From JABCPE02 sp963506915 (GTDB lineage Bacteria; Bacteroidota; Bacteroidia; Flavobacteriales; Weeksellaceae): DNA of 64,000 nucleotides. How positions within the stretch are numbered: position 1 is the stretch's first letter; the number at the start of each line of letters is the position of its first letter. The notes under the pieces were generated by a model, which did no database searches, had not been told where the DNA came from, and saw nothing but the letters and a program-made list of their open reading frames with translations. Location of the stretch: the NCBI GenBank assembly GCA_963506915.1, contig CAUORE010000001.1, positions 1 to 64,000 of the forward strand, read 5' to 3'. A program made the translations under genes and the position numbers. Positions 53,458 through 61,584 of this stretch are shown piece after piece.

Positions 53458-54960
53458 ATGATAAATTTTTTAAAGACTAAAATAGCCCTCTTCTGGGCAA
53501 AAAAACATACCCAAAATGCTGAAATTTATAAACAAAATGCAGCGGCTGACCAAGAAAAACTTTTGTTTTCTTTGCTAAAAACAGCCGAAAATACGCTTTT
53601 TGGAAAAGAACATCATTTCCGAGAAATCCACTCTGTCAGGGATTTTCAGGAGAAAGTTCCCATCAGTGATTATGAGGATTTAAAGCCCTATATAGAGCGC
53701 ATAAAAAACGGAGAAAAAGATATTCTATGGACTTCCCAGCCAGAATATTTCGCAAAAACATCTGGGACAACCTCAGGCGCGAAGTATATTCCTATTTCAA
53801 AAGAGGGAGTGTCTTACCAAATAGCCGCTGCACAATCGGCGATATTCCACTACATTGCCCAAAAGGACAATGCCGATTTTGTGGCAGGGAAAATGATTTT
53901 CCTGCAAGGTTCTCCAGAGCTGGAAGAAACCAACGGCATCAAAACAGGCAGGCTGTCAGGAATTGTGGCACATCACATCCCGAATTACCTTCAAAAAAAC
54001 AGACTGCCTTCCTACGAAACCAACTGCATAGAAGACTGGGAAGCCAAGGTGGATAAAATAGTGGAAGAGACTGAAAACCAGAACATGACTTTGATTTCTG
54101 GTATTCCGCCGTGGCTCATTATGTATTTTGAAAAACTGATTGATAAAAAAGACAAAAAAATCAAGGAAATTTTCCCAAATCTTCAGCTCATCATCACAGG
54201 CGGAGTGAACTATGAACCTTACCGAGAAAAAATGGAGCATCTTTTAGGCGGTGAGGTGGATATTATTCAGACTTTCCCTGCGAGTGAGGGTTTTTTCGCT
54301 TTTCAAGATGATTACACGCAGGAAGGGCTTTTGCTTTTGACCAATCATGGAATTTTCTACGAATTCGTTCCATTAGAAGAGTTTGGAAAACCTAATGCGA
54401 GGAGATTGACTTTATCAGAAATTGAGCTAAATAAAGATTATGCTTTGATTATCAGTACTAATTCAGGGCTTTGGGCGTATTCCATCGGCGATGTGGTTCG
54501 TTTTATTTCTAAAAATCCTCACCGAGTTTTGGTGAGTGGGAGAACGAAACATTTTACCTCTGCTTTTGGAGAGCATGTGATTGCTTTTGAGGTGGAGGAA
54601 GCCATGAAAGCCACTGTGGCAAAGCACCCAGCACAAATTACTGAATTTCATCTTGCGCCACAGGTAACACCTGAAAACAAGGAACTTCCTTATCACGAGT
54701 GGTTTATAGAATTTGAGAAACAGCCAGAGGATTTGGAGGAATTTAGGAAAACGCTGGATTTGGAGATGAGGGAACGAAATGTTTATTATGATGATTTGAT
54801 TTCAGGGAATATTCTTCAATCGTTGAAAATCAGTTGTTTGGCTAAAAATGCTTTTCAAGAATACGCCAAAGCAGAAGGAAAGCTGGGCGGACAAAATAAA
54901 ATCCCACGACTTGCCAATGATAGGAAAATAGCCAAGATTTTGGAGAAGTTCAAGAAATAG
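53458..54960 (+). CDS. GH3-family acyl-adenylating protein
   Basis: 500 residues of the GH3 (auxin-responsive promoter-like) ANL-superfamily group, common in flavobacteria. Visible motifs: YFAKTSGTTSGAKYIPIS near residue 97 (ATP loop), LITGGVNYEPYR and QTFPASEGFFAFQ near 245-285, and the hinge/C-terminal domain with RVLVSGRTKHFTSAFGEH near 358. In plants GH3 enzymes couple amino acids to jasmonate or auxin; the bacterial substrate is unknown. Probably read into the DUF5071 and MFS genes downstream. Confidence 0.88.
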   Translation: MINFLKTKIALFWAKKHTQNAEIYKQNAAADQEKLLFSLLKTAENTLFGKEHHFREIHSVRDFQEKVPISDYEDLKPYIERIKNGEKDILWTSQPEYFAKTSGTTSGAKYIPISKEGVSYQIAAAQSAIFHYIAQKDNADFVAGKMIFLQGSPELEETNGIKTGRLSGIVAHHIPNYLQKNRLPSYETNCIEDWEAKVDKIVEETENQNMTLISGIPPWLIMYFEKLIDKKDKKIKEIFPNLQLIITGGVNYEPYREKMEHLLGGEVDIIQTFPASEGFFAFQDDYTQEGLLLLTNHGIFYEFVPLEEFGKPNARRLTLSEIELNKDYALIISTNSGLWAYSIGDVVRFISKNPHRVLVSGRTKHFTSAFGEHVIAFEVEEAMKATVAKHPAQITEFHLAPQVTPENKELPYHEWFIEFEKQPEDLEEFRKTLDLEMRERNVYYDDLISGNILQSLKISCLAKNAFQEYAKAEGKLGGQNKIPRLANDRKIAKILEKFKK

Positions 54961-54973
54961 GCGTAGTCAAACC

Positions 54974-55354
54974 ATGAAAAATATAAAAACCTTACTGCCC
55001 AAAGACAAGTTTGATGATAGTAATTTAGAGAAAATAAAATTATTAAACGATTCTGATTTGTCTCAAATTGTAAGCGAACTGCTAACTTGGACACAAGATG
55101 CTAATTGGCCTATATTTCCTAAAATTGTAGAAATTATTGTGGCAAGACAAGATTTGTTCATTAGTGAAATTTCCAAAGTTTTCCAAACAGATGATTGGAT
55201 TTGGAAATATTGGATTTTGATGAATGTCTGTCCTAAACTTAGTTTAGAAAACATAGATTTCTTGAAAAAAGATTTTGATAATATGGTAAAGGTTTTACCA
55301 ACAGATATAGAAAAAGAGGAAATTTTGGAATTGATAAGTACATTAAGAAAATAA
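54974..55354 (+). CDS. DUF5071 domain protein
   Basis: A 126-residue helical protein with the DUF5071 pattern: LLPKDKFDDSNLEKIK at the start, TWTQDANWPIFPKIVEII near residue 37 and DDWIWKYWILMNVCPKLS near 76. It looks like a HEAT-like helical repeat. Function unknown. It starts 13 bases after the GH3 gene and ends 3 bases before the MFS gene, so it is within one transcription unit. Confidence 0.78.
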   Translation: MKNIKTLLPKDKFDDSNLEKIKLLNDSDLSQIVSELLTWTQDANWPIFPKIVEIIVARQDLFISEISKVFQTDDWIWKYWILMNVCPKLSLENIDFLKKDFDNMVKVLPTDIEKEEILELISTLRK

Positions 55355-55357
55355 ACA

Positions 55358-56602
55358 ATGAACCTAAAAATATCACTTGATGCTCTAAAAGCCTTAAAGA
55401 ATCAGGAGTTTAGAAACCTTATTACAGGGCGATTTTTCATTATTCTTGCCTTTAAGATGACCTCCACACTTTTGGGTTGGTGGGTTTATGAGCTGACAGG
55501 AGATCCGTTTTCTATCGGGCTGATTGGTCTGTCTGAGGTAATTCCTGCGGTGGGGTGTGCCTTGTATGCTGGGCATTTCATTGATATGAACGAAAAGAGA
55601 AGGCTTCTGCTCATTTGCAATTTTGCATATGTTATTCTTCTTGGAGCATTGCTTATTCCTGCGTGGTTTCAGGGGAATTTAGGATTTACTAATGATGAGG
55701 TTACTTATTTTATTTATTTCGTTGTTTTTCTTACAGGAATTGCGCGGTCTTTTCTTGGGCCTATTGTCCCTGCAATGATACCCAAAATCGTGAGCAAAGA
55801 ACTTCTCCCAAGAGCCATTACGATCAATCAGACTACATTTTTGGCAGCGTCGGTCATGGGGCATGCGATGTGTGGATTTTTGGTTTCTCTGTTGCAAATC
55901 AAAGGAACATTAGTAGTGATCGTTTCTTCCCTTTTTGTGGCTTTCTTTTTTTATTTTAAAACAAATCCACAGCATTCGGAATTTAAAGACCAAGAAGTCA
56001 ATGTTTATGAGAGTATAAAGGAAGGTCTGCATTATATCTTTAAAACAAAAGAGATTGTAGGCGCTTTGACATTGGATTTGTTCGCTGTGCTTTTTGGTGG
56101 TGCAGTGGCTCTTATTCCTGTTTTTGCAAAGGATATTTTACAGTTGGGCGCTGTAGGCTACGGCTTTCTGAATGCGGCTTCGGACATCGGGGCGGGGATT
56201 TCTATTTTCACACTGACTTTCTTCCCTTTAAGAAGGAATCAAGGTAAGCTTTTGCTTTTCAGTGTTTTTGGATTTGGGGCATGTATTTTGCTCTTTGGAA
56301 TTTCAGAATATTTTATTTTATCATTTTTAGCATTGCTGATGAGTGGTATTTTGGATGGCGTAAGTGGGGTTATTAGAGGAACGATAGTTCAGCTGAAAAC
56401 GCCTGACCATATGAGGGGAAGAGTGATGAGTGTAAATAGCATGTTCGTGATGTCTAGTAATGAGCTGGGGCAGTTCGAAAGTGGAGTGGCGGCAAGGCTT
56501 TTCGGGGCGGTAAATGCCGTGGTTATAGGCGGATCTATCACGATGCTTATTGCTGTGGCGGTGAGACTTACCTCACCAAAACTGAGAGAAATGGAGTATT
56601 AG
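55358..56602 (+). CDS. MFS transporter (MFS_3/enterobactin-exporter-like)
   Basis: 414 residues with twelve predicted hydrophobic segments. The first loop begins LGWWVYELTGDPFSIGLIGLSEVIPA, split here as ELTGDPFSIGLIG and LSEVIPA, and a central loop has LKTPDHMRGRVMSVNSMF near residue 347, as in MFS_3 exporters. The substrate is unknown; efflux is the likely role. Last gene of the GH3-DUF5071-MFS unit. Confidence 0.87.
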   Translation: MNLKISLDALKALKNQEFRNLITGRFFIILAFKMTSTLLGWWVYELTGDPFSIGLIGLSEVIPAVGCALYAGHFIDMNEKRRLLLICNFAYVILLGALLIPAWFQGNLGFTNDEVTYFIYFVVFLTGIARSFLGPIVPAMIPKIVSKELLPRAITINQTTFLAASVMGHAMCGFLVSLLQIKGTLVVIVSSLFVAFFFYFKTNPQHSEFKDQEVNVYESIKEGLHYIFKTKEIVGALTLDLFAVLFGGAVALIPVFAKDILQLGAVGYGFLNAASDIGAGISIFTLTFFPLRRNQGKLLLFSVFGFGACILLFGISEYFILSFLALLMSGILDGVSGVIRGTIVQLKTPDHMRGRVMSVNSMFVMSSNELGQFESGVAARLFGAVNAVVIGGSITMLIAVAVRLTSPKLREMEY

Positions 56603-56648
56603 ATTTGCGAGAATGAAAAAATAATTTTAATTTTAACCTATAAAAAAG

Positions 56649-56677
56649 TTGAATTGTATTCAAAATTCATATATTTG
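56649..56677 (+). promoter_or_regulatory. Promoter of acpP
   Basis: TTG at 56649-56651, an 18-base spacer and TATATTTG at 56670-56677, about 30 bases before the acpP ATG. A textbook Bacteroidota promoter for a highly expressed gene. Confidence 0.75.
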
Positions 56678-56707
56678 CACAAAAATAAATTTAAAAATTA
56701 TATTGTT

Positions 56708-56944
56708 ATGTCAGACATTACATCTAGAGTAAAAGCTATCATTGCTGATAAGCTTGATGTTGAAGAAACAGAAGTAACTCCAGAAGCTAGCTTCACTAAT
56801 GATTTAGGAGCTGATTCTTTGGATACAGTAGAATTGATCATGGAATTTGAAAAAGAATTTAACATTCAAATCCCAGATGACCAAGCTGAAAAAATTCAGA
56901 CTGTAGGTCATGCAATCGCTTACATCGAGGAAGTGATTAAGTAG
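56708..56944 (+). CDS. acpP: Acyl carrier protein
   Basis: 78 residues, acidic, with the phosphopantetheine attachment Ser37 in LGADSLDTVELIMEFE. It carries the growing chain in fatty-acid synthesis. I start it at ATG 56708 because the frame's upstream extension (from 56654) overlaps the promoter and is unlike the family. First gene of a unit with fabF 30 bases downstream. Confidence 0.97.
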   Translation: MSDITSRVKAIIADKLDVEETEVTPEASFTNDLGADSLDTVELIMEFEKEFNIQIPDDQAEKIQTVGHAIAYIEEVIK

Positions 56945-56974
56945 TAATTGTTTTACTGAAAAACTAAAAAAATT

Positions 56975-58219
56975 ATGGAATTAAAGAGAGTAGTAGTTAC
57001 AGGTTTTGGAGCCATTACGCCACTGGGCAGTAATGCACAGGAATATTGGGAAAATCTCACTAAGGGCGTAAGCGGTGCTGCACCTATTACTCTTTTTGAT
57101 TCTACTAATTTTAAAACTCAATTTGCTTGTGAAGTCAAAAATTTTGACCCTCTTGCTCATTTTGATAAGAAAGAGGCGAAGAAAATGGACAGAAACACGC
57201 AGTTGGGACTTGTTGCGGCAAGAGAAGCTGTGACACATAGTAGAATAATAGAAGATGAGGTAAACAAGGATAGAGTAGGTGTAGTTTGGGGTTCTGGAAT
57301 TGGAGGATTAGGGACTTTTGAAGCCGAAGTTTTAGGCTGGGCAAATACAGATGTTCCTAGGTTTAATCCGTTCTTTATTCCTAAGATGATAGCAGATATC
57401 ACGCCAGGGAATATCTCTATAGAATATGGATTCCACGGACCTAATTATACTACTGTTTCTGCGTGTGCATCATCGACCAATGCTCTGATAGATGCCAAGA
57501 TGCTTATCCAATTAGGGAAAGCGGATGTCATCGTATGTGGAGGGTCAGAAGCCGCTGTTACAGCTAGTGGTGTAGGAGGTTTTAATGCCTTGATGGCTCT
57601 TTCTACTAGAAACGATGACCCAAAAACAGCATCTAGACCATTTGACAAAGACCGTGATGGTTTTGTCCTTGGAGAAGGAGCAGGTTGTATTATTCTTGAA
57701 GAATATGAGCATGCCGTAAAGCGAGGAGCAACTATCTATGCAGAGCTAAAAGGAGCAGGTCTAAGTGCCGATGCTTACCACATGACAGCTCCACATCCAG
57801 AAGGATTGGGAGCGTATCTTGTGATGAAAAACTGTTTAGAAGATGCTGGTATTCAACCTAATGAAGTGGATCACATCAATATGCATGGTACATCTACGCC
57901 TCTTGGAGATGTAGCAGAATCTAGTGCTATCGCTAAACTATTCGGAGAACATGCTTATAATATTCAAATAAACTCTACAAAGTCTATGACTGGGCATCTT
58001 CTAGGTGCAGCAGGTGTTATAGAAGCAATAGCAGCATTAGGAACCATCGTTCATGGTGTAGTGCCTCCTACTATCAATCATTTCACTGATGATGAACAGA
58101 TAGACTCTCGTCTTAATTTTACATTTAATAAAGCTGTTCAGAGAGATGTGAAAGTAGCAATGAGTAATACTTTCGGTTTCGGAGGACATAATGCCTGCGT
58201 TCTATTTAAGAAAATCTAA
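56975..58219 (+). CDS. fabF: Beta-ketoacyl-ACP synthase II
   Basis: 414 residues. It condenses malonyl-ACP with acyl-ACP during fatty-acid elongation. The Cys-His-His triad is complete: Cys164 in VSACASSTNA, His304 in NMHGTSTP and His341 in MTGHLLGAAG. The order acpP-fabF-rnc is a classic arrangement in many bacteria. The stop overlaps the rnc start (TAATG). Confidence 0.96.
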   Translation: MELKRVVVTGFGAITPLGSNAQEYWENLTKGVSGAAPITLFDSTNFKTQFACEVKNFDPLAHFDKKEAKKMDRNTQLGLVAAREAVTHSRIIEDEVNKDRVGVVWGSGIGGLGTFEAEVLGWANTDVPRFNPFFIPKMIADITPGNISIEYGFHGPNYTTVSACASSTNALIDAKMLIQLGKADVIVCGGSEAAVTASGVGGFNALMALSTRNDDPKTASRPFDKDRDGFVLGEGAGCIILEEYEHAVKRGATIYAELKGAGLSADAYHMTAPHPEGLGAYLVMKNCLEDAGIQPNEVDHINMHGTSTPLGDVAESSAIAKLFGEHAYNIQINSTKSMTGHLLGAAGVIEAIAALGTIVHGVVPPTINHFTDDEQIDSRLNFTFNKAVQRDVKVAMSNTFGFGGHNACVLFKKI

Positions 58220-58980
58220 TGAATAAGATTAGGAGGTATATTTCGGACTTTCTATTAAAGAAAAGAAGAAATACAAAATACCCCGATAGGGATCTGAAAT
58301 TTATTGCCGATATCAGTAAGCTTGTTGGATTTAAAATCCAAGATGTAGAGCTGTACAGAGAGGCTTTTTCCTTAAAAAAAAATTATAAAGATGGTAGCTG
58401 TTCCAAGAACTACGAGAGACTTGAGTTTTTGGGAGATGCTATGATAGGAAGCATCATTTCTTATTATTTGTATGAGAACTATCCTAATCACAATGAAGGC
58501 TATCTCACACAGATGAAATCTAAGATTGTTAATAGACAAAATCTTAATCGCTTGGGCGAACAGCTGTGTTTGACTAGTTATATTCAGAATTCTAAATTAC
58601 AAGTTTTAGGAGAAAATATCTCGGGGAATTTATTGGAAGCATTGGTAGGAGCGGTATATTTGGATGCTAATTATGAAATGTGCCAGTCCGTTGTTGAAAG
58701 ATGGCTTCTTAACCCAAGTGAGATTACCAGAATAGAAAACAAAATAGTAAGCTACAAGAGCCTTCTTCTGGAATGGGGACAGAAAAAGAAAGTAAAGATA
58801 CAATATGAAACTGCTGAGGAGCTCTTGCCTAATAAGAGTATTTGTTTCAGGTGTTCGGTCTTGCTTAATGAAGAAAAAATAGGCTGCGCCTCTGAGTCTT
58901 CAAAGAAAAAAGCAGAAGAAAAAGCGGCTAAAAGAGCGTTTTATGCATTAAATAAAAGAGAAAATATCCTTGAAAAATAA
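58219..58980 (+). CDS. rnc: Ribonuclease III
   Basis: 253 residues. It cuts double-stranded RNA, including rRNA precursors. The endonuclease domain has the signature YERLEFLGDAMIGSIIS near residue 68 and the second acidic cluster NLLEALVGAVYLDANYE near 137. A double-stranded-RNA-binding domain occupies about 180-250 and ends KKKAEEKAAKRAFYALNK. Translation is coupled to fabF by a 1-base overlap. Confidence 0.95.
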   Translation: MNKIRRYISDFLLKKRRNTKYPDRDLKFIADISKLVGFKIQDVELYREAFSLKKNYKDGSCSKNYERLEFLGDAMIGSIISYYLYENYPNHNEGYLTQMKSKIVNRQNLNRLGEQLCLTSYIQNSKLQVLGENISGNLLEALVGAVYLDANYEMCQSVVERWLLNPSEITRIENKIVSYKSLLLEWGQKKKVKIQYETAEELLPNKSICFRCSVLLNEEKIGCASESSKKKAEEKAAKRAFYALNKRENILEK

Positions 58981-59434
58981 CAAAATTTTCCTTGATTTTG
59001 AAGAAGAAGAAATTCTAATAGGGTTGATAAAATTGAAACAACAAATATCTCATCACGAGCTGTTTTTCAAGGTAAATCAACTCAATTTGTTTAATTTTTA
59101 TAGAGCCAATGACTTAATGGCGGAGGATTATTTTAGACATTATAAGTTTCCAAAGTTTGAAACTTATGATGAAATTACACAAGCTAAATTTACTATCTTT
59201 GCTAACAAGTCTTTTTGGTCCGAAACAAAGCAAACAAGTCCAAATGAACTTTTCCAGCAAGGAGACGAAGAAAAATATTTTATAGATAAAGAAGTAGATT
59301 ATATAATCTTTTCAAAAGACGGTTGGGAAGATTTTTCTAATATAAATTTTCCTCAGGATTGGGTGGATTCCGTAGAAGAATTCCAGCTGTCTTCAGAACA
59401 TGAACTATACCAAATAATAATTTATGATAAATAG
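58970..59434 (+). CDS. IPExxxVDY family protein
   Basis: 154 residues, a Bacteroidota protein that usually sits between rnc and pyk, as here. The signature region appears in altered form as FIDKEVDYIIF near residue 106. No catalytic motif is recognised; function unknown. The start appears to be TTG at 58970, overlapping the rnc end by 11 bases; the next in-frame ATG would remove the first 48 residues, which fit the family. Its end overlaps pyk by 11 bases, so three genes are stacked. Confidence 0.75.
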   Translation: MKNNKIFLDFEEEEILIGLIKLKQQISHHELFFKVNQLNLFNFYRANDLMAEDYFRHYKFPKFETYDEITQAKFTIFANKSFWSETKQTSPNELFQQGDEEKYFIDKEVDYIIFSKDGWEDFSNINFPQDWVDSVEEFQLSSEHELYQIIIYDK

Positions 59435-60872
59435 AGATTTGAAAAAAACAAAGATAATAGCGACATTGGGGCCTGCATCTTCTAGTAGAGAGACCATGAT
59501 AGAAATGATAAAAGAAGGAGTGGATGTGTTTAGAATTAATTTTTCTCACGCCGACTATGATTTGGTGAAGAAAAATGTGGAACTTATCCGTTCTATCAAT
59601 CAGGAATACGGCTTTAATACGGCTATTCTTGGGGATTTGCAAGGACCTAAACTCCGTGTGGGCGTGGTAAAAGAAGGTTCTTTTATCAACCCTGGGGACA
59701 TTCTTACTTTTACCAATGAGAATGTAGAAGGCGATGCATCCAGAGTATACATGACCTACGAAAGATTTGCGAAAGATGTAAAAGTAGGCGAGAGAATTCT
59801 GATAGATGATGGTAAATTGGTTTTTGAAGTTATAGAAACCAATCAAAAAGATATTGTAAAAGCAAAAGCAATACAAGGCGGCCCGCTCAGCTCTAAAAAG
59901 GGAGTAAACCTTCCTAATACGGCGGTTTCGCTTCCTGCCCTTACAGAAAAGGACATAGAGGATGCTAAATTTATGCTGGATAATGAGTTTGACTGGATTG
60001 CGCTTTCCTTTGTGAGACACGCACAGGATATCAAAGATTTGAAAGATTTGATTCAAAATCACGCCAATGGAAAGCTTAATACTCCTATTATTGCCAAAAT
60101 AGAAAAACCCGAAGGTGTCGAAAACATGGATGAAATCCTAAGAGAATGTGATGGAATCATGGTAGCCAGAGGAGATTTAGGAGTGGAAATCCCAATGGAG
60201 GAAGTTCCTGTGGTTCAGAAAAAATTAGTAGAAGCAGCAAGAAATCACGCCAGACCTGTAATCATCGCTACACAGATGATGGAAACGATGATCAACAGCC
60301 TGACGCCGACTCGTGCAGAGGTGAATGATGTGGCTAATTCTGTGCTGGATGGTGCGGATGCAGTGATGCTTTCTGGTGAAACTTCTGTGGGGAAATATCC
60401 TGTGGATGTGATTAAAAACATGGCTAAAATCGTGAGCAATATCGAGAAAGATAAACTCTATATGAGCAGCAATAAGCCGATTGAAAAAATACAAACCGAG
60501 GAAGAAGACCGCTACATCACAGATATGGTCTGCTATTCTGCGGTGAGAATCGCTAAAAAAGCCAATGCAAAAGGCATCATCACGCTTACCAATTCAGGCT
60601 ATACAGCGTTCCAGATTTCGGCTCATAGACCTCATGCTCACATCATTGTGTTCTGTTCAGACAGAAGAGTTTTAGCAAAGCTTAACCTTCTTTGGGGAGT
60701 TAGAGCGTTCTATTATGACATGCAGAAATCTACTGATGAAACGGTTATCCAAGTGAATATGTTAGCAAGTAATTACGGTTTTGTGAAGCAAGGAGATTTC
60801 GTGGTAAATCTAAATGCGATGCCTGTATATGAAAGCGGAAAAACTAACACACTGAGACTTTCAACTATTTAA
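59424..60872 (+). CDS. pyk: Pyruvate kinase
   Basis: 482 residues. It makes pyruvate and ATP from phosphoenolpyruvate, the last step of glycolysis. It starts with KTKIIATLGPASSSRE and contains the substrate arginine in FRINFSHA near residue 36, the catalytic lysine region IIAKIEKPEGVENMDEI near 220, and the signature MVARGDLGVEIPMEEVP near 247. The A, B and C domains are all present. Start ATG lies inside the end of the preceding gene. Confidence 0.97.
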   Translation: MINRDLKKTKIIATLGPASSSRETMIEMIKEGVDVFRINFSHADYDLVKKNVELIRSINQEYGFNTAILGDLQGPKLRVGVVKEGSFINPGDILTFTNENVEGDASRVYMTYERFAKDVKVGERILIDDGKLVFEVIETNQKDIVKAKAIQGGPLSSKKGVNLPNTAVSLPALTEKDIEDAKFMLDNEFDWIALSFVRHAQDIKDLKDLIQNHANGKLNTPIIAKIEKPEGVENMDEILRECDGIMVARGDLGVEIPMEEVPVVQKKLVEAARNHARPVIIATQMMETMINSLTPTRAEVNDVANSVLDGADAVMLSGETSVGKYPVDVIKNMAKIVSNIEKDKLYMSSNKPIEKIQTEEEDRYITDMVCYSAVRIAKKANAKGIITLTNSGYTAFQISAHRPHAHIIVFCSDRRVLAKLNLLWGVRAFYYDMQKSTDETVIQVNMLASNYGFVKQGDFVVNLNAMPVYESGKTNTLRLSTI

Positions 60873-60908
60873 AATATTGTTTAATCCAAAATTGATAAAA
60901 ATAAAATT

Positions 60909-61319
60909 ATGTATCCAGAAGAATTGGTAATTCCTATGAAGGAAGAACTTACAGAAAATGGTTTCAAAGACCTTACAACGGCAGAGCAGGTTGTAGAAGC
61001 GCTTGGACAGAAAGGGACAACACTATTGGTTATCAACTCCGTGTGTGGTTGCTCTGCTGGAGCAGCGAGACCAGGAGTGCTTTATTCCCTTACAGGAGAT
61101 AAGAAGCCAGATCATTTGGTGACTGCTTTTGCGGGATTTGATACGGAAGCTGTAGCAGAAGCGAGAAAGCACATGGCGCCATTCCCGCCGTCTTCTCCAT
61201 CTATTGCTTTGTTCAAAGATGGTGAGCTTGTTCATATGATAGAAAGGCACCATATAGAAGGGCATCCAGCAGGAGCTATCGCTGCTAACTTACAGGCGGC
61301 TTATGATGAATTCTGCTAA
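60909..61319 (+). CDS. Bacilliredoxin (BrxA/BrxB, YphP/YqiW family)
   Basis: 136 residues with the CGC redox motif (Cys46-Gly-Cys48) in VCGCSAGAARPG, typical of the YphP/YqiW family. In Bacillus these proteins remove bacillithiol from protein thiols; whether this organism makes bacillithiol cannot be told from the window, but many flavobacteria are thought to. Last chromosomal-type gene before the accessory region, with a strong terminator. Confidence 0.9.
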   Translation: MYPEELVIPMKEELTENGFKDLTTAEQVVEALGQKGTTLLVINSVCGCSAGAARPGVLYSLTGDKKPDHLVTAFAGFDTEAVAEARKHMAPFPPSSPSIALFKDGELVHMIERHHIEGHPAGAIAANLQAAYDEFC

Positions 61320-61340
61320 AAAGATACTTTTTAGAAAAAG

Positions 61341-61376
61341 AATAAATCCAATCTTTAATTAAAGATTGGATTTATT
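61341..61376 (+). terminator. Terminator of the bacilliredoxin gene
   Basis: A perfect 36-base palindrome, AATAAATCCAATCTTTAA and its complement, followed by T-rich sequence. Confidence 0.75.
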
Positions 61377-61446
61377 TTTATGAGAAAATTATTTTTTAAA
61401 ACTGTTTTAAATTTAATAAAAATGAATGTTTTATAAAAAAATAAAA

Positions 61447-61564
61447 CCTTGGCAATCAGTGGATTATCAAGGCTTTAGAGTACCCCAGGTGGGACTAAAA
61501 ATAGTAATTGATTATCAATGACTTATATTTAATATTTTGTTTTTGATACCACATTAGATACCAC
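61447..61564. other. Possible integration (att) site with tRNA-3'-end-like core
   Basis: The core 61480-61496, read on the minus strand as AGTCCCACCTGGGGTAC, resembles the last part of a tRNA gene (3' half of the T-stem plus acceptor strand), but no tRNA body is attached. Direct repeats GATTATCAA flank it (61462-61470 and 61510-61518), and GATACCAC occurs twice, 12 bases apart (61545-61552 and 61557-61564), as expected for recombinase binding sites. Accessory genes follow. No integrase is in the window. Confidence 0.4.
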
Positions 61565-61584
61565 GGAAAAGAAATTAAATGTTT

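Noticed and set aside
56654..56707. N-terminal extension of the acyl carrier protein
   Set aside because: It overlaps the promoter -7 box, and ACPs start at the MSDITSRV-type methionine.
59337..60062. 241-codon open frame antisense to pyk
   Set aside because: A shadow of pyruvate kinase coding sequence; its protein is rich in Tyr, Phe and His without any family pattern.
61480..61496. Complete tRNA gene
   Set aside because: Only the 3'-end-like part exists; no anticodon or D arm can be folded around it.
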